Below are positions 54,877-63,920 of a DNA stretch of 64,000 nt, in pieces. Source of the DNA: an uncultured Stomatobaculum sp. (GTDB lineage Bacteria; Bacillota; Clostridia; Lachnospirales; Lachnospiraceae); the NCBI RefSeq assembly GCF_937924975.1, contig NZ_CALEYG010000033.1, forward strand, positions 1-64,000, in the 5' to 3' direction. The notes beneath the pieces were generated by a model. That model searched no databases. It was not told the origin of the DNA and was given only the letters and a program-made list of their open reading frames with translations. The position numbers were made by a program, and so were the translations under genes. The first letter of the stretch is position 1. Each line of letters opens with the position of its first letter.

Positions 54877-56763
54877 ATGAATCGCAAACAACAGGCGTTG
54901 CTTCGGCGCATTCTGATTGCGGTGGCGTGCTATGTGGCGCTGCTGCTTTTTGAGAAGAGCGGCACAGCCGAACGACTGCACATACCGGAATGGTGTAGCG
55001 CCGCGCTTTTTCTGGTGCCGTACCTCCTGGTGGGGCGGGATGTCATTGTCAAGGCACTCAAAAATATCCGGAACGGCCAGGTCTTTGACGAAAACTTTCT
55101 CATGCTGATTGCGACGGTCGCCGCCTTCGGCATCCGCGAGTATTCGGAAGCCTGCGCGGTCATGATTTTTTATCAGGTCGGCGAGCTCTTTGAATCGCTG
55201 GCGGTCGGAAAATCCAGAGCTTCGATTACGGCGATGATGAGCATTGCGCCGGAATCGGCCAATGTGGAGCGGGACGGGAAAATCCAGGAAGTGGATCCGG
55301 ATGAGGTAGAGGTCGGTGAGATGATTCTGATCCGCCCCGGCGAAAAGGTGCCGCTTGACGGCATTGTCCTCGAGGGAAGTTCTTTTCTCGACACGGCGGC
55401 GCTGACCGGTGAGCCGGTGCCGCGCGAGGTGCGCCCCGGCGATGCGGTGATCAGCGGCTGTGTGAACGGGGAGACCGCACTTCGCGTGAAGACAAGCAAG
55501 GCCTATGAGGACTCGACGGTCTCGCGGATTCTGCAGCTGGTCGAGAGCGCGAGCGAGAAGAAGACCCGCATGGAAAATTTCATCACCCGCTTTGCGCGCT
55601 GGTATACACCGATCGTGACGGTCACGGCACTCCTGCTGGCACTTATCCCGCCACTTTTCTTCGGCGCTCCGGCGGCGTCCTGGATAAAGCGCGCCTGCAT
55701 TTTCTTAATTGTCTCCTGTCCCTGCGCACTGGTCATCTCGGTGCCGCTCGGCTTCTTCGGCGGCATCGGTGCGGCGTCCAAGCGCGGCGTTCTCGTCAAG
55801 GGCTCTAACTTTCTCGAGACCGCTGCGGAGTTAAAGACGCTGGTCTTTGATAAGACCGGTACGCTGACCCGGGGAGAGTTCCGTGTGGTCGGGATTCACC
55901 CCGCGGAAGGATGCAGCGAGGAGGAACTTCTCTCGATGGCGGCGCACGGAGAGAGCCTCTCTTCGCATCCGATTGCCCAATCCATTTTACAGGCCTATGG
56001 CGGTGAAATTGACCGCGCGCGTCTCGGTGAGATGCATGAGGCGGCCGGGCACGGACTCGAGGGCATGTTGGACGGCAGAGAGTTGCTTCTCGGCAATGAA
56101 AAGCTCCTTGCGAGCCGTGACATTGCCTTTTCGGCAGTCAAGGAGCACGGAACCGTGGTATACGCCGCACACGGCGGCAGTTATGTGGGACATATCATCA
56201 TTGCGGATGTCGTGAAGCCGGGCGCCGCGGCGGCACTCCGTCAGCTCCGCGAAGTCGGCATCGAGAAGCTGGTCATGCTGACCGGCGACCGGAAGGATGC
56301 CGCAGAGGCGATTGCCGCGGAGGTCGGTGTCGACACGGTCTATCACGACTTGCTGCCCGCGGATAAGGTTGAGAAAGTCGAGGCTCTGCTCGCGGCCGAG
56401 AAGAAGAACGAAAAGATCGGCTTTGTCGGCGACGGTATCAACGACGCGCCGGTGTTGATGCGCGCGGATGTGGGCATTGCAATGGGCTCGCTCGGCAGCG
56501 ACGCGGCCATCGAGGCTGCGGATCTTGTCATCATGGACGACGAGCTCTCGAAGATCGCGGACATCATCCGCATTTCGAGAAAGACAGTTCGCATCGTGCG
56601 GCAGAATGTCGCCTTTGCGTTGATTGTCAAGGCGGCGGTCCTGATTCTCGGCATCTTCGGTCTCGCGAATATGTGGGAAGCAGTCTTCGGCGATGTCGGC
56701 GTGACGGTGATTGCCGTGCTGAACGCGATGCGCGCGCTCACACCGCCGTCCGCTCGGCGCTGA
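54877..56763 (+). CDS. cadA: cadmium/zinc/lead-type P1B ATPase
   Basis: This heavy-metal efflux ATPase has 628 aa with no built-in HMA domain. It has the A-domain TGEP in DTAALTGEPVPRE, the transmembrane CPC motif SCPCALVISVP, the phosphorylation site DKTGTLTRGE, the SSHPIA motif, and the hinge VGDGINDAPVL. The CPC motif and operon context fit Zn/Cd/Pb export rather than copper. Its 3' end overlaps the convergent LysR gene by 26 bp. Confidence 0.94.
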   Translation: MNRKQQALLRRILIAVACYVALLLFEKSGTAERLHIPEWCSAALFLVPYLLVGRDVIVKALKNIRNGQVFDENFLMLIATVAAFGIREYSEACAVMIFYQVGELFESLAVGKSRASITAMMSIAPESANVERDGKIQEVDPDEVEVGEMILIRPGEKVPLDGIVLEGSSFLDTAALTGEPVPREVRPGDAVISGCVNGETALRVKTSKAYEDSTVSRILQLVESASEKKTRMENFITRFARWYTPIVTVTALLLALIPPLFFGAPAASWIKRACIFLIVSCPCALVISVPLGFFGGIGAASKRGVLVKGSNFLETAAELKTLVFDKTGTLTRGEFRVVGIHPAEGCSEEELLSMAAHGESLSSHPIAQSILQAYGGEIDRARLGEMHEAAGHGLEGMLDGRELLLGNEKLLASRDIAFSAVKEHGTVVYAAHGGSYVGHIIIADVVKPGAAAALRQLREVGIEKLVMLTGDRKDAAEAIAAEVGVDTVYHDLLPADKVEKVEALLAAEKKNEKIGFVGDGINDAPVLMRADVGIAMGSLGSDAAIEAADLVIMDDELSKIADIIRISRKTVRIVRQNVAFALIVKAAVLILGIFGLANMWEAVFGDVGVTVIAVLNAMRALTPPSARR

Positions 56764-57670
56764 GGCAGCGCTCAATTTCTTCGAGAAAATGAAGCATCAG
56801 ATCATTCGGAACGGTTCCTTTTTTCAGGATGTAACCGATCCGCATGGTCTGATTTTTATTGTGCCTGTCTTCGCGAAACGGAATCGCGACATAGTCGGAG
56901 CCGTTTAAGTCGCGGCTTATGATGCCCGAGCAGAGGGTGTAGCCCTGAATGGAGCGCATAAGATTTAAGTTGGTCGCGCGGTCGGAGGTCTTGATGACGC
57001 GCGGGTAGTCGCGGTCGCTCAAAATTTCCTCGGCGAGAAAAGCAGAGCTGTCTTCGCCCTGGTCAAACTGAATGCAGGGGTAGGGCTGCAGTTCTTCGAA
57101 GCTAATCGAGGCGAGAGAGGCCAGCGGGTGGTCTTTGTAGAGATAGACATAGGCGTTGCACTCAATCAGCGGGTGGAATTCGAGTAGTTCCTCGCGGAAA
57201 ATTTTTGAGAGAAAGCGGTGGTTAAAGCTGCTCTCATAGAGGATGCCGACATCGGACTTGCTGCTGATCACGTTGCGGATGACATCGATCGTGCGGGTCT
57301 CGAGCACCGAGAACTGGTACGCATTCGTGTCAAAGTGTCGGGTCATATTGGCAAAGGCCTGGGTCACAAAGGAGTAGTGCTGGGTCGAGATGGAAAAGCG
57401 CTGCCGGATCTGGCGGGAAGCGCCGAAGCGATCCATCAGGAGCTCATATTGCTGGTGAAGTTCTCTCGCGCGCGCCAGAAATTCCGTGCCGTCCGGTGTC
57501 AGGCTGATGCCGCGTGAGTTTCGGTTAAAGAGACGGAAGCCCAGTTCTTCCTCGGCCTCTTTGACGGCGTTCGTGAGAGCGGGCTGTGAGAGGAAGAGTT
57601 TTTCCGCGGCGCGGTTGATACTGCCGGCATCGGCAATTTCTGTGAGATAATAGATTTGCTGAAGAGTCAT
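56738..57670 (-). CDS. LysR-family transcriptional regulator
   Basis: This 310-aa protein has the N-terminal winged helix MTLQQIYYLTEIADAGSINR followed by AAEKLFLSQPALTNAVKEAE, and a substrate-binding C-terminal domain (about 90-295). The start at 57670 has GGGAGG upstream. The frame runs open to 58030 without further support. The target and ligand are unknown. It could regulate the adjacent rib genes or an unlinked set. Confidence 0.88.
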   Translation of the reverse strand: MTLQQIYYLTEIADAGSINRAAEKLFLSQPALTNAVKEAEEELGFRLFNRNSRGISLTPDGTEFLARARELHQQYELLMDRFGASRQIRQRFSISTQHYSFVTQAFANMTRHFDTNAYQFSVLETRTIDVIRNVISSKSDVGILYESSFNHRFLSKIFREELLEFHPLIECNAYVYLYKDHPLASLASISFEELQPYPCIQFDQGEDSSAFLAEEILSDRDYPRVIKTSDRATNLNLMRSIQGYTLCSGIISRDLNGSDYVAIPFREDRHNKNQTMRIGYILKKGTVPNDLMLHFLEEIERCLSAERTAV

Positions 57671-57873
57671 GACAGCCTCCCGATATATCTTGAATTGATA
57701 ACGTAGCGTGTAATCGCATTTGATACTAACATGCAAAACCCGGCGAAACAAGGTCATCGCCGCGGCAAAACGGGCGCGGCGGCGCAACAGGAAATAAGCG
57801 CGGGCAAGATAGAGAGAAAGCGGTGAAGACAGAGCGCGATTGAATTGAAAGAGGCAGGGTTTCAGGACAGGAA
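57671..57873. other. spacer upstream of the LysR gene
   Basis: About 200 bp separate the LysR gene from the rib terminator. The stretch next to the LysR start is AT-rich and probably holds its promoter, but no strong hexamers stand out. I see no gene here. Confidence 0.4.
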
Positions 57874-57910
57874 AAGAGCTCGTCGCCGGAAAGACCGGAG
57901 ACGAGCTCTT
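57874..57910 (-). terminator. probable terminator of the rib operon
   Basis: An 11-bp perfect outer stem (57874-57884 with 57900-57910) plus an inner CCGG/CCGG pair around AAAGA. The minus strand then reads TTCC. It lies 145 bp after ribH, so the rib mRNA has a long 3' end. Confidence 0.7.
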
Positions 57911-58054
57911 GTTGGATAAGTTGCAAGAAGAACTACGCTTTACTCTCCCCGAGCGCGTCGGGAGGAAAGCGAGCGTGTAAGTTCCGGTGTTCGCCGAAAA
58001 GCTTGTTCCGAATTTGTGCCATTCTCGCAAGCGGTCATTGCGGCAAAGGCAGGA

Positions 58055-58525
58055 TCAGAGTTTCTCTAAGAGAGAAATCATCTCGAGCGCAGCGACCGCG
58101 CATTCGAAGCCTTTGTTGCCGGCCTTCGAGCCTGCGCGGAGCAGTGCCTGCTCGAGCGTGTCGCAGGTCAGAACCCCGAAGAGCACGGGGAGACCGCTCT
58201 CCAGGCCGACAGCGGCCAGACCCTTGGAGACTTCGTTGCAGACATAGGTATAGTGGTCGGTATCGCCGCGAATGACCGCGCCGAGCGCAAGGACCGCGTC
58301 GTACTTGCCGCTCTCCGCCATTTTTTTTGCGACGAGCGGAAGCTCAAAGGCGCCGGGCACCTTGACCAGTGAAATCTGTGCGGGGAGCACGCCGTGGCGG
58401 AGCAGAGCGTCCTCCGCACCGTCAATCAGACGGGAGACCACAAGGTCGTTAAAGCGCGCAGCAACGATACCGATGCGGATTTTTTCGGGGGACTCGAGAT
58501 GTAAGCTTCCTTCGTAAAGGTTCAT
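58055..58525 (-). CDS. ribH: 6,7-dimethyl-8-ribityllumazine synthase
   Basis: This is the penultimate enzyme of riboflavin synthesis (156 aa). The family motifs are IVAARFNDLVVSRLIDGA, VPGAFELPLVAKKM, GAVIRGDTDHYTYVCNE and FGVLTCDTLEQAL. It is the last gene of the rib operon. Confidence 0.95.
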   Translation of the reverse strand: MNLYEGSLHLESPEKIRIGIVAARFNDLVVSRLIDGAEDALLRHGVLPAQISLVKVPGAFELPLVAKKMAESGKYDAVLALGAVIRGDTDHYTYVCNEVSKGLAAVGLESGLPVLFGVLTCDTLEQALLRAGSKAGNKGFECAVAALEMISLLEKL

Positions 58526-58581
58526 GGCAGTATCCTCTCTTTCACGGATTCGGTTTTCTGGGTGTCTGTTCGCAAAGGGGT

Positions 58582-59799
58582 TCAGCAGCTCTCGCGGAGC
58601 AGGGTCGCATCCAAAAGATGCCCCATGCGGTGCCGCTTGGTGCGGAGGTAGCGGATATCATGGCGGTTTGCGGGAATTTCGAGCGGGACGCGTGCCGCAA
58701 CCGGAATGCCGAAGTCCGTGAGCTGGGCGATTTTATCGGGGTTATTGGTCATAAGGTGCAGAGACCGCACGCCGAGGGCGCGGAGCATGGCGGCCGCCGG
58801 GGCGTAGTTCCGGAGATCGTCCGGAAAACCGAGCGCGCGGTTGGCCTCGACGGTGTCGAGCCCCTGTTCCTGGAGCGCATAGGCTTTCAGCTTGTTGAGG
58901 AGGCCGATACCGCGTCCCTCCTGGCGGAGATAGAGGAGCACGCCCTCACCCGCCGCCTCAATCTGCCGGAGAGCGCGCTGTAGCTGTTCGCCGCAGTCGC
59001 AGCGCTTCGAGCCGAAGACATCGCCGGTCATGCACTCGGAGTGCATGCGGCAGAGCACTGCCTCTTTTCCGGCAATATCGCCCTTGACGAGTGCGAGGTG
59101 TTCGAGCCCGCTCAGCGGATCGAGAAAGCCGTGAATTTGAAAGTCACCGAAGGCACTCGGGAGGGAAGCGTTCGCAACTTCTTCGAGCGCGTAGTCGTAG
59201 CGCTCGCGGTAGCGGACCAGATCCTCGATGCTGATGATGCTGAGGTCCTCGCGCTCGGCGAAGGTAAGCAGTTCTTTGGTCCGCATCATCTCGCCGTCCT
59301 CGCGCATTATCTCGCAGCAGAGGCCGGCTGGCTTTAGTCCCGCGAGGCGGCAGAGGTCAACGGTCGCCTCGGTGTGGCCGCGGCGCTCGAGCACGCCGTG
59401 CGGACGCGCGAGGAGCGGAAAGAGGTGTCCCGGGCGGCGGAAATCCGAGGGAACGGCGTCTGCGGCAACCAGTTTCCTTGCGGTCAGGGCGCGCTCGGCG
59501 GCGCTGATGCCGGTCGTGGTCTCGATATGGTCAATCGAGACCAGAAAGGCAGTCTCGTGGTTATCGCTGTTTACGGCGGACATCGGCGGCAGACCGAGCT
59601 TTTTTGCATAGTCCGCGGCCACCGGGAGGCAGATCAGGCCGCGCGCAAGTCCGGCCATCCGATTCACGAGTTCCGCAGAGGCAAATTCGGCGGCGCAAAT
59701 CAGGTCGCCCTCGTTTTCGCGTGAGGGGTCATCGATGCAGACAATCAGTTTTCCGGCGCGAAGATCCGAGAGCGCCTGTTCAATCGTTGAAAATCCCAT
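58582..59799 (-). CDS. ribBA: bifunctional DHBP synthase / GTP cyclohydrolase II
   Basis: This 405-aa fusion makes both riboflavin precursors. The N-terminal 3,4-dihydroxy-2-butanone 4-phosphate synthase part has DDPSRENEGDLICAAE and RPGHLFPLLARPHGV. The C-terminal cyclohydrolase II part has the zinc cysteines in HSECMTGDVFGSKRCDC and the block LRQEGRGIGLLNKLKAY. Both active sites look intact. Confidence 0.95.
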   Translation of the reverse strand: MGFSTIEQALSDLRAGKLIVCIDDPSRENEGDLICAAEFASAELVNRMAGLARGLICLPVAADYAKKLGLPPMSAVNSDNHETAFLVSIDHIETTTGISAAERALTARKLVAADAVPSDFRRPGHLFPLLARPHGVLERRGHTEATVDLCRLAGLKPAGLCCEIMREDGEMMRTKELLTFAEREDLSIISIEDLVRYRERYDYALEEVANASLPSAFGDFQIHGFLDPLSGLEHLALVKGDIAGKEAVLCRMHSECMTGDVFGSKRCDCGEQLQRALRQIEAAGEGVLLYLRQEGRGIGLLNKLKAYALQEQGLDTVEANRALGFPDDLRNYAPAAAMLRALGVRSLHLMTNNPDKIAQLTDFGIPVAARVPLEIPANRHDIRYLRTKRHRMGHLLDATLLRESC

Positions 59800-59834
59800 G
59801 GCAGAAGTCCTTTCTCTTATTGTGGCAAACGGTT

Positions 59835-60479
59835 TCAGTAACCGAGTTTGCGAAGCCAGTCCTCGCTGATCCGGTTCTTTGCGTCTGCGCCGCCCTCTCC
59901 TGCGAGGGAGAGGGCGCGCAGCACATATTTGCCGAGCAGGTCGGTCTCGAGGTTCAGCATGTCACCCGGCCGTTTTGCGGCGAGGGTTGTGACTGCGGCT
60001 GTGTGCGGAATCACGGAGACCGAAAATCGGTCCTTGTCGACGGAGACTACCGTCAGGCTGATGCCGTCGATTGCGACGGACCCTTTTTCGACGACGCCCT
60101 GTAAGATAGCGGGGACTGCGCGAATCGAAAAGAGCAGGGCGTTATTCTCGCAGTGGATGCCGAGCAGTTCGCCGGTGCCGTCGATGTGGCCGCTCACAAA
60201 GTGCCCGCCGAGGCGCCCGTTGACCGGGAGCGCGCGCTCCAGATTGACCTGACTTTTTGCGCGAAGCATACCGAGATTCGAGCGCCGCAGCGTCTCCGGC
60301 ATGACATCTGCCGTAAAAGACTGCGCGGTGAAAGAGACGACGGTGAGACAGACGCCGTTGACTGCGATGCTGTCTCCCATAGAGAGGCCTTCAAGCACCG
60401 TTTGAGCGGCGATGGTGAGCTGATGCTTTTCGGAAAAGTTGAGAAGCGTGCCGCGCTCCTCAATGAGGCCGGTAAACAT
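59835..60479 (-). CDS. ribE: riboflavin synthase alpha chain
   Basis: This 214-aa protein makes riboflavin from two lumazine molecules. It begins MFTGLIEERGTL, and contains two internal lumazine-binding repeats (MGDSIAVNGVCLTV and KGSVAIDGISLTVV). The ATG at 60479, two bases after the ribD stop, is preferred over an in-frame start at 60503 inside ribD. Confidence 0.94.
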   Translation of the reverse strand: MFTGLIEERGTLLNFSEKHQLTIAAQTVLEGLSMGDSIAVNGVCLTVVSFTAQSFTADVMPETLRRSNLGMLRAKSQVNLERALPVNGRLGGHFVSGHIDGTGELLGIHCENNALLFSIRAVPAILQGVVEKGSVAIDGISLTVVSVDKDRFSVSVIPHTAAVTTLAAKRPGDMLNLETDLLGKYVLRALSLAGEGGADAKNRISEDWLRKLGY

Positions 60480-60481
60480 AA

Positions 60482-61564
60482 TCAGAGATCTCCTTCGATG
60501 CACACATCGGCGCCAATAGAGCGGATGTGCAGATTTTTGAGGGCAAACGCATCCGGTGGGTACGGCACGCCGCTTCCGCCGAGCGCCGAGGGGGCGGTTT
60601 TCCCGCCGAAGAGTTTCGGGGCGATATAGGCCTGTACGCGCTGCACGAGACCGGCGCTGAGCAGTGCCCAGCCGAGTTCCGCGCCTCCCTCGACCAGCAC
60701 CTCGTTGATGCCGCGCGCGCCGAGCGCTGTGAGCAGGGCGCGGAGGTCAACGCGCTTGCCGGGAAAGGTGAGGACTTCACAGCCGGCGGCAAGATAGGCT
60801 TTGTGGCGGGCCGTATCGCTCACGCAGCAGGCGAGCAAGGTCGGGACTTCTTTGGCGGTCTTTACGAGGGCACTGTCAAGCGGTGTCCGGAGACCGGAGT
60901 CACAGATCACACGGAGCGGATTTCGCCCGCCCGGAATGCGGCAGGTCAAGAGAGGGTCGTCCTGCAGTACGGTATTGATGCCGACCATCACGGCGCCCAC
61001 CGCAGCGCGGGTCCGGTGCACCTCTGCGCGCGCGGCCTCGCCGGTAATCCAGCGGGACGCGCCGGAGGCACAGGCGGTTTTGCCGTCGAGTGTCATCGCG
61101 TATTTCAGAACGACAAAGGGGAGGCCGGTTCTGATATGGTGAAAAAAGGGAGCGTTCAGCGCATCGCACGCGGATTCCGACACATGTTCCGTGACGGCGA
61201 TACCGCCCTGCCGGAGCGCGGTAATGCCCTTGCCTGCGACCAGCGGGTTCGGGTCGCTGCTTCCCACAAACACCGCGCGGATGCCGGCAGCGAGAATCGC
61301 CTCGGTGCAGGGGGGCTGCTTGCCGGTATGACAGCAGGGTTCCAGTGTCACATAGAGTGCGGCACCCGTCGGAGAGAGGCCGCGCTGAAGGCAGTCTTCG
61401 AGCGCGGCGCGCTCGGCGTGCAGGCCGCCGTAGACGGCGTGATAGCCCTCGCCGATGATTTCGCCGTCTCGTACGAGGACTGCGCCGACCAGCGGATTCG
61501 GCGCGGTGTGACCGCGGCCGCGCTCTGCGAGCGAAATGGCGCGGCGCATAAAAGTTTCGTGCAT
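60482..61564 (-). CDS. ribD: bifunctional pyrimidine deaminase/reductase RibD
   Basis: This protein catalyses two steps after GTP cyclohydrolase II. The deaminase half has HAERAALEDC and PCCHTGKQPPC zinc motifs. The reductase half begins FVVLKYAMTLDGKTA and has VLVEGGAELGWALLSAG. The ATG at 61564 gives 360 aa; GGAGG is four bases before it, a short spacing. It is the first gene after the FMN riboswitch. Confidence 0.95.
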   Translation of the reverse strand: MHETFMRRAISLAERGRGHTAPNPLVGAVLVRDGEIIGEGYHAVYGGLHAERAALEDCLQRGLSPTGAALYVTLEPCCHTGKQPPCTEAILAAGIRAVFVGSSDPNPLVAGKGITALRQGGIAVTEHVSESACDALNAPFFHHIRTGLPFVVLKYAMTLDGKTACASGASRWITGEAARAEVHRTRAAVGAVMVGINTVLQDDPLLTCRIPGGRNPLRVICDSGLRTPLDSALVKTAKEVPTLLACCVSDTARHKAYLAAGCEVLTFPGKRVDLRALLTALGARGINEVLVEGGAELGWALLSAGLVQRVQAYIAPKLFGGKTAPSALGGSGVPYPPDAFALKNLHIRSIGADVCIEGDL

Positions 61565-61616
61565 GAGACCTCCTTTCGGCAATGAAAAAAGCCCCGGCGT
61601 AAAGCTCGGGGCAAGT

Positions 61617-61649
61617 AGAAAAAAGCCCTTGGAATTTCCATTCCAAGGG
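61617..61649 (-). terminator. riboswitch-controlled terminator
   Basis: On the minus strand a perfect 10-bp stem (61640-61649 with 61626-61635) with a GGAA loop is followed by CTTTTTTCT. It lies between the FMN aptamer and ribD, so FMN binding is expected to favour termination. Confidence 0.9.
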
Positions 61650-61674
61650 ACTTTTGACTATGGAGGGTGCGTTG

Positions 61675-61777
61675 CTTCTTCCATCCAGACTATACTGTCG
61701 GCTCCGGAATCTGACCGGATCATGCCTTTCGGCTCGCGGGCTGTACCGCCGGTAGGGACTTTCACCCTGCCCTGAAG
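61675..61777 (-). promoter_or_regulatory. FMN riboswitch (RFN element)
   Basis: On the minus strand the conserved RFN blocks appear in order: GGGCAGGGTGAAAGTCCC, ACCGGCGGT, GCCCGCGAGCC, TGATCCGGT, ATTCCGGAGCCGACAGT and ATAGTCTGGATGGAAGAAG. It represses the rib operon when FMN is plentiful. Confidence 0.96.
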
Positions 61778-61788
61778 ACTACAGGCTC

Positions 61789-61817
61789 AGTATAGAATAG
61801 CAGAGCAGTTCTGTCAA
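61789..61817 (-). promoter_or_regulatory. promoter of the rib operon
   Basis: On the minus strand TTGACA (61812-61817) and TATACT (61789-61794) are 17 bp apart. The -35 overlaps the stop codon of the upstream leftward gene. Confidence 0.9.
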
Positions 61818-62509
61818 GATTCGCGATACTTGGCCATCATACTTTTGAAGAGCTCGGCGGTGGAGGGCGGTGTGAAGGTGATCGCATTGGCGCCGGCCGC
61901 GATGGTTGCCTGAATGCTCTCTTCGGTATTGCCGCCGCTCGCAATGATCTGGACTTCCGGAAAATCGCGGCGGATTTTCTGTACCAGCGCCGCGGTGCCG
62001 GGACCTGCCGCGACATTCAGGATACTCGCGCCGCTTGCAAGGCGCGCGGCGATATTGGTCTCTTCGCTGATGACCGTGATGATGACCGGAATATCCACGA
62101 CCTTGGTCACGGCGAGGAGGTTTAAGTCGCTGATCGGCGCATTCAGGACGATGCCCATGGCACCCTGGCCCTCGGCATCCTGTGCGAGCGAGAGCGTGCG
62201 AAGTCCCTTCGTCGTGCCGCCGCCGCAGCCGCAGAAGACGGGGATATAGGAGCCGTTGATCAGTGCGTGACTGATGGCCGACTGCGGGGTAAACGGGTAG
62301 ACCGCGAAGACCGCATCGGCGTCACAGTTCCGGATAATCGCGAGATCGGTCGTGAAGACCAGGGACTTGATGCGCCGCCCGTTGACCACGATGCCGCTTG
62401 CCTGATAACAGGAGAGAGGCAGTTGTTCAAACCAAAAAGTTTCTTTCTTTATAAGGCTGTCGCTGAAAAAAGACAAGCGGATTTCCGGTTTACACTTTTC
62501 TGTTTGCAA
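61814..62509 (-). CDS. TIM-barrel protein of unknown function
   Basis: This frame of up to 231 aa contains IVVNGRRIKSLVFTTDLAII, VPVFCGCGGGTT-like glycine-rich turns, DIPVIITVISEETNIAARL and IIASGGNTEESIQATIAAGA, a pattern of ThiG/IMPDH-like phosphate-binding barrels. The exact reaction is unknown. The first codon at 62509 is TTG without a clear ribosome site, so the true start may be further in. Confidence 0.7.
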   Translation of the reverse strand: MQTEKCKPEIRLSFFSDSLIKKETFWFEQLPLSCYQASGIVVNGRRIKSLVFTTDLAIIRNCDADAVFAVYPFTPQSAISHALINGSYIPVFCGCGGGTTKGLRTLSLAQDAEGQGAMGIVLNAPISDLNLLAVTKVVDIPVIITVISEETNIAARLASGASILNVAAGPGTAALVQKIRRDFPEVQIIASGGNTEESIQATIAAGANAITFTPPSTAELFKSMMAKYRES

Positions 62510-62566
62510 AAAAAGTTTTATGATAAGGAAATCTTAAGGCAAGCAAGGTAAAGGAAGAATCGGAAC

Positions 62567-63199
62567 ATGAGATTGATGCGACAATTCGGCATTATCGCGG
62601 GCATGACTTGTGTCGGCGAGTTAATGCATTATTTTATACCGCTGCCGGTGCCCGGCAGTATCTACGGCCTGGCGCTCATGATGATTGCGCTGATGACAGG
62701 GATGATAAAGCTGGAGAGTGTGCTCGAGACCTCGCAGTTTCTGATTGATGCGATGCCGCTCATGTTCATTCCGGCCGGTGTGGGACTCATGACAGCCTGG
62801 GGGCAGCTCCGGACCATCATTCTGCCGGTCACCGTCGTGACCTTTGTTTCGACCGTCCTGGTCATGGGTATCACAGGGCGCGTGACCGAAATTCTGCTCG
62901 CCGTGACGGCGCGCGGACGGGCAAAAGGCGAGACAGCTTCTCAGGAATTAAAGGAAGAGGTTCTCGCCGAGGAAAATGTAATCGCCGAAGAGCTGCGGGA
63001 AGCGGCAAAACACGAGACGGAAAAAATCAAGCACCTGTTGCACGGCGAGGTGACCAAGAGCGAAGAGACAGAGGCAACGGGCGGCGCCGCACGGTCAGAG
63101 TCTGCCGCAGCGGGAGAGACAGCGAAAACGGAACGCACTGCCGCTGCGGAAGCGGCAGCGCACGGGAAGAAAAGGAGGAAGCATCATGGGCATGGATGA
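62567..63199 (+). CDS. CidA/LrgA family holin-like protein with a long charged tail
   Basis: This 210-aa protein has four membrane helices in the first 115 residues, with the LrgA block YFIPLPVPGSIYGLALMMIA and LMFIPAGVGLMTAWGQ. Family members are usually 110-150 aa. Here about 95 extra residues rich in Glu, Ala and Lys, ending in a basic KKRRKHHGHG, extend into the cytoplasm. It overlaps lrgB by 14 bp. The pair is thought to modulate autolysis or small-metabolite export. Confidence 0.88.
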   Translation: MRLMRQFGIIAGMTCVGELMHYFIPLPVPGSIYGLALMMIALMTGMIKLESVLETSQFLIDAMPLMFIPAGVGLMTAWGQLRTIILPVTVVTFVSTVLVMGITGRVTEILLAVTARGRAKGETASQELKEEVLAEENVIAEELREAAKHETEKIKHLLHGEVTKSEETEATGGAARSESAAAGETAKTERTAAAEAAAHGKKRRKHHGHG

Positions 63200-63896
63200 G
63201 GCGATGAATGAAGTGATTCGAAACTCGACCATCATAGGCATCGTCATCAGTCTGCTCGCCTTTGATATCGGCAGCGTACTGCGCGCCAAGACGGGGCTTG
63301 CGGTGCTGAATCCGCTGCTGATCTCGATTATTCTGGTCATCGGCTTCATGGTTGCGTTTAACATTGACTACGGAAGCTACATCCGGAGCGCGCGTTATCT
63401 CAGCTACCTTCTGACGCCGGCGACGGTGGCGCTCGCCGTGCCGCTCTACCAGCAGCTGCAACTTCTGAAGGACAATCTGCTTGCGGTCGTGCTCGGCGTC
63501 CTGGCAGGTGTGCTCACAAGCCTCGGTTCGATTCTCGTGCTCTGCGCGCTGTTTCATATGAACCATGTGGAGTATATCACGCTGTTGCCGAAGTCCATCA
63601 CGACGGCAATCGGTATGAGCGTAGTTGAGGAGCTCGGCGGCTATACGACCATCACCGTGGCTTCGATTATTGTGACCGGTATTCTCGGCAATGTGCTTGC
63701 CGACCCGATTTGTCATCTGTTCGCGATTCACAGCCCGATTGCCAAGGGACTCGCGCTCGGCACTTCGGCACATGCAATCGGCACCTCGAAGGCAATGCAA
63801 ATCGGTGAAATCGAGGGTGCCATGGCAGGACTCGCGATTGTAGTCAGCGGTATCATGACCGTGGTCGGCGCTTCAATCTTTGCCACGTTCCGCTGA
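63186..63896 (+). CDS. lrgB: LrgB/CidB family membrane protein
   Basis: This 236-aa polytopic protein has the family blocks LLPKSITTAIGMSVVEELGG, ADPICHLFAIHSPIAKGLAL and GTSAHAIGTSKAMQIGEIEG. It is the partner of the LrgA-like protein and is translated from an overlapping start preceded by AGGAGG. Confidence 0.92.
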   Translation: MGMDEAMNEVIRNSTIIGIVISLLAFDIGSVLRAKTGLAVLNPLLISIILVIGFMVAFNIDYGSYIRSARYLSYLLTPATVALAVPLYQQLQLLKDNLLAVVLGVLAGVLTSLGSILVLCALFHMNHVEYITLLPKSITTAIGMSVVEELGGYTTITVASIIVTGILGNVLADPICHLFAIHSPIAKGLALGTSAHAIGTSKAMQIGEIEGAMAGLAIVVSGIMTVVGASIFATFR

Positions 63897-63920
63897 GACA
63901 GCGCAAACACTGCCGCAGGT

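Noticed and set aside
56786..58030. Long N-terminal extension of the LysR gene
   Set aside because: The 120 extra codons upstream of 57670 look non-coding, and a good ribosome site precedes the conserved start.
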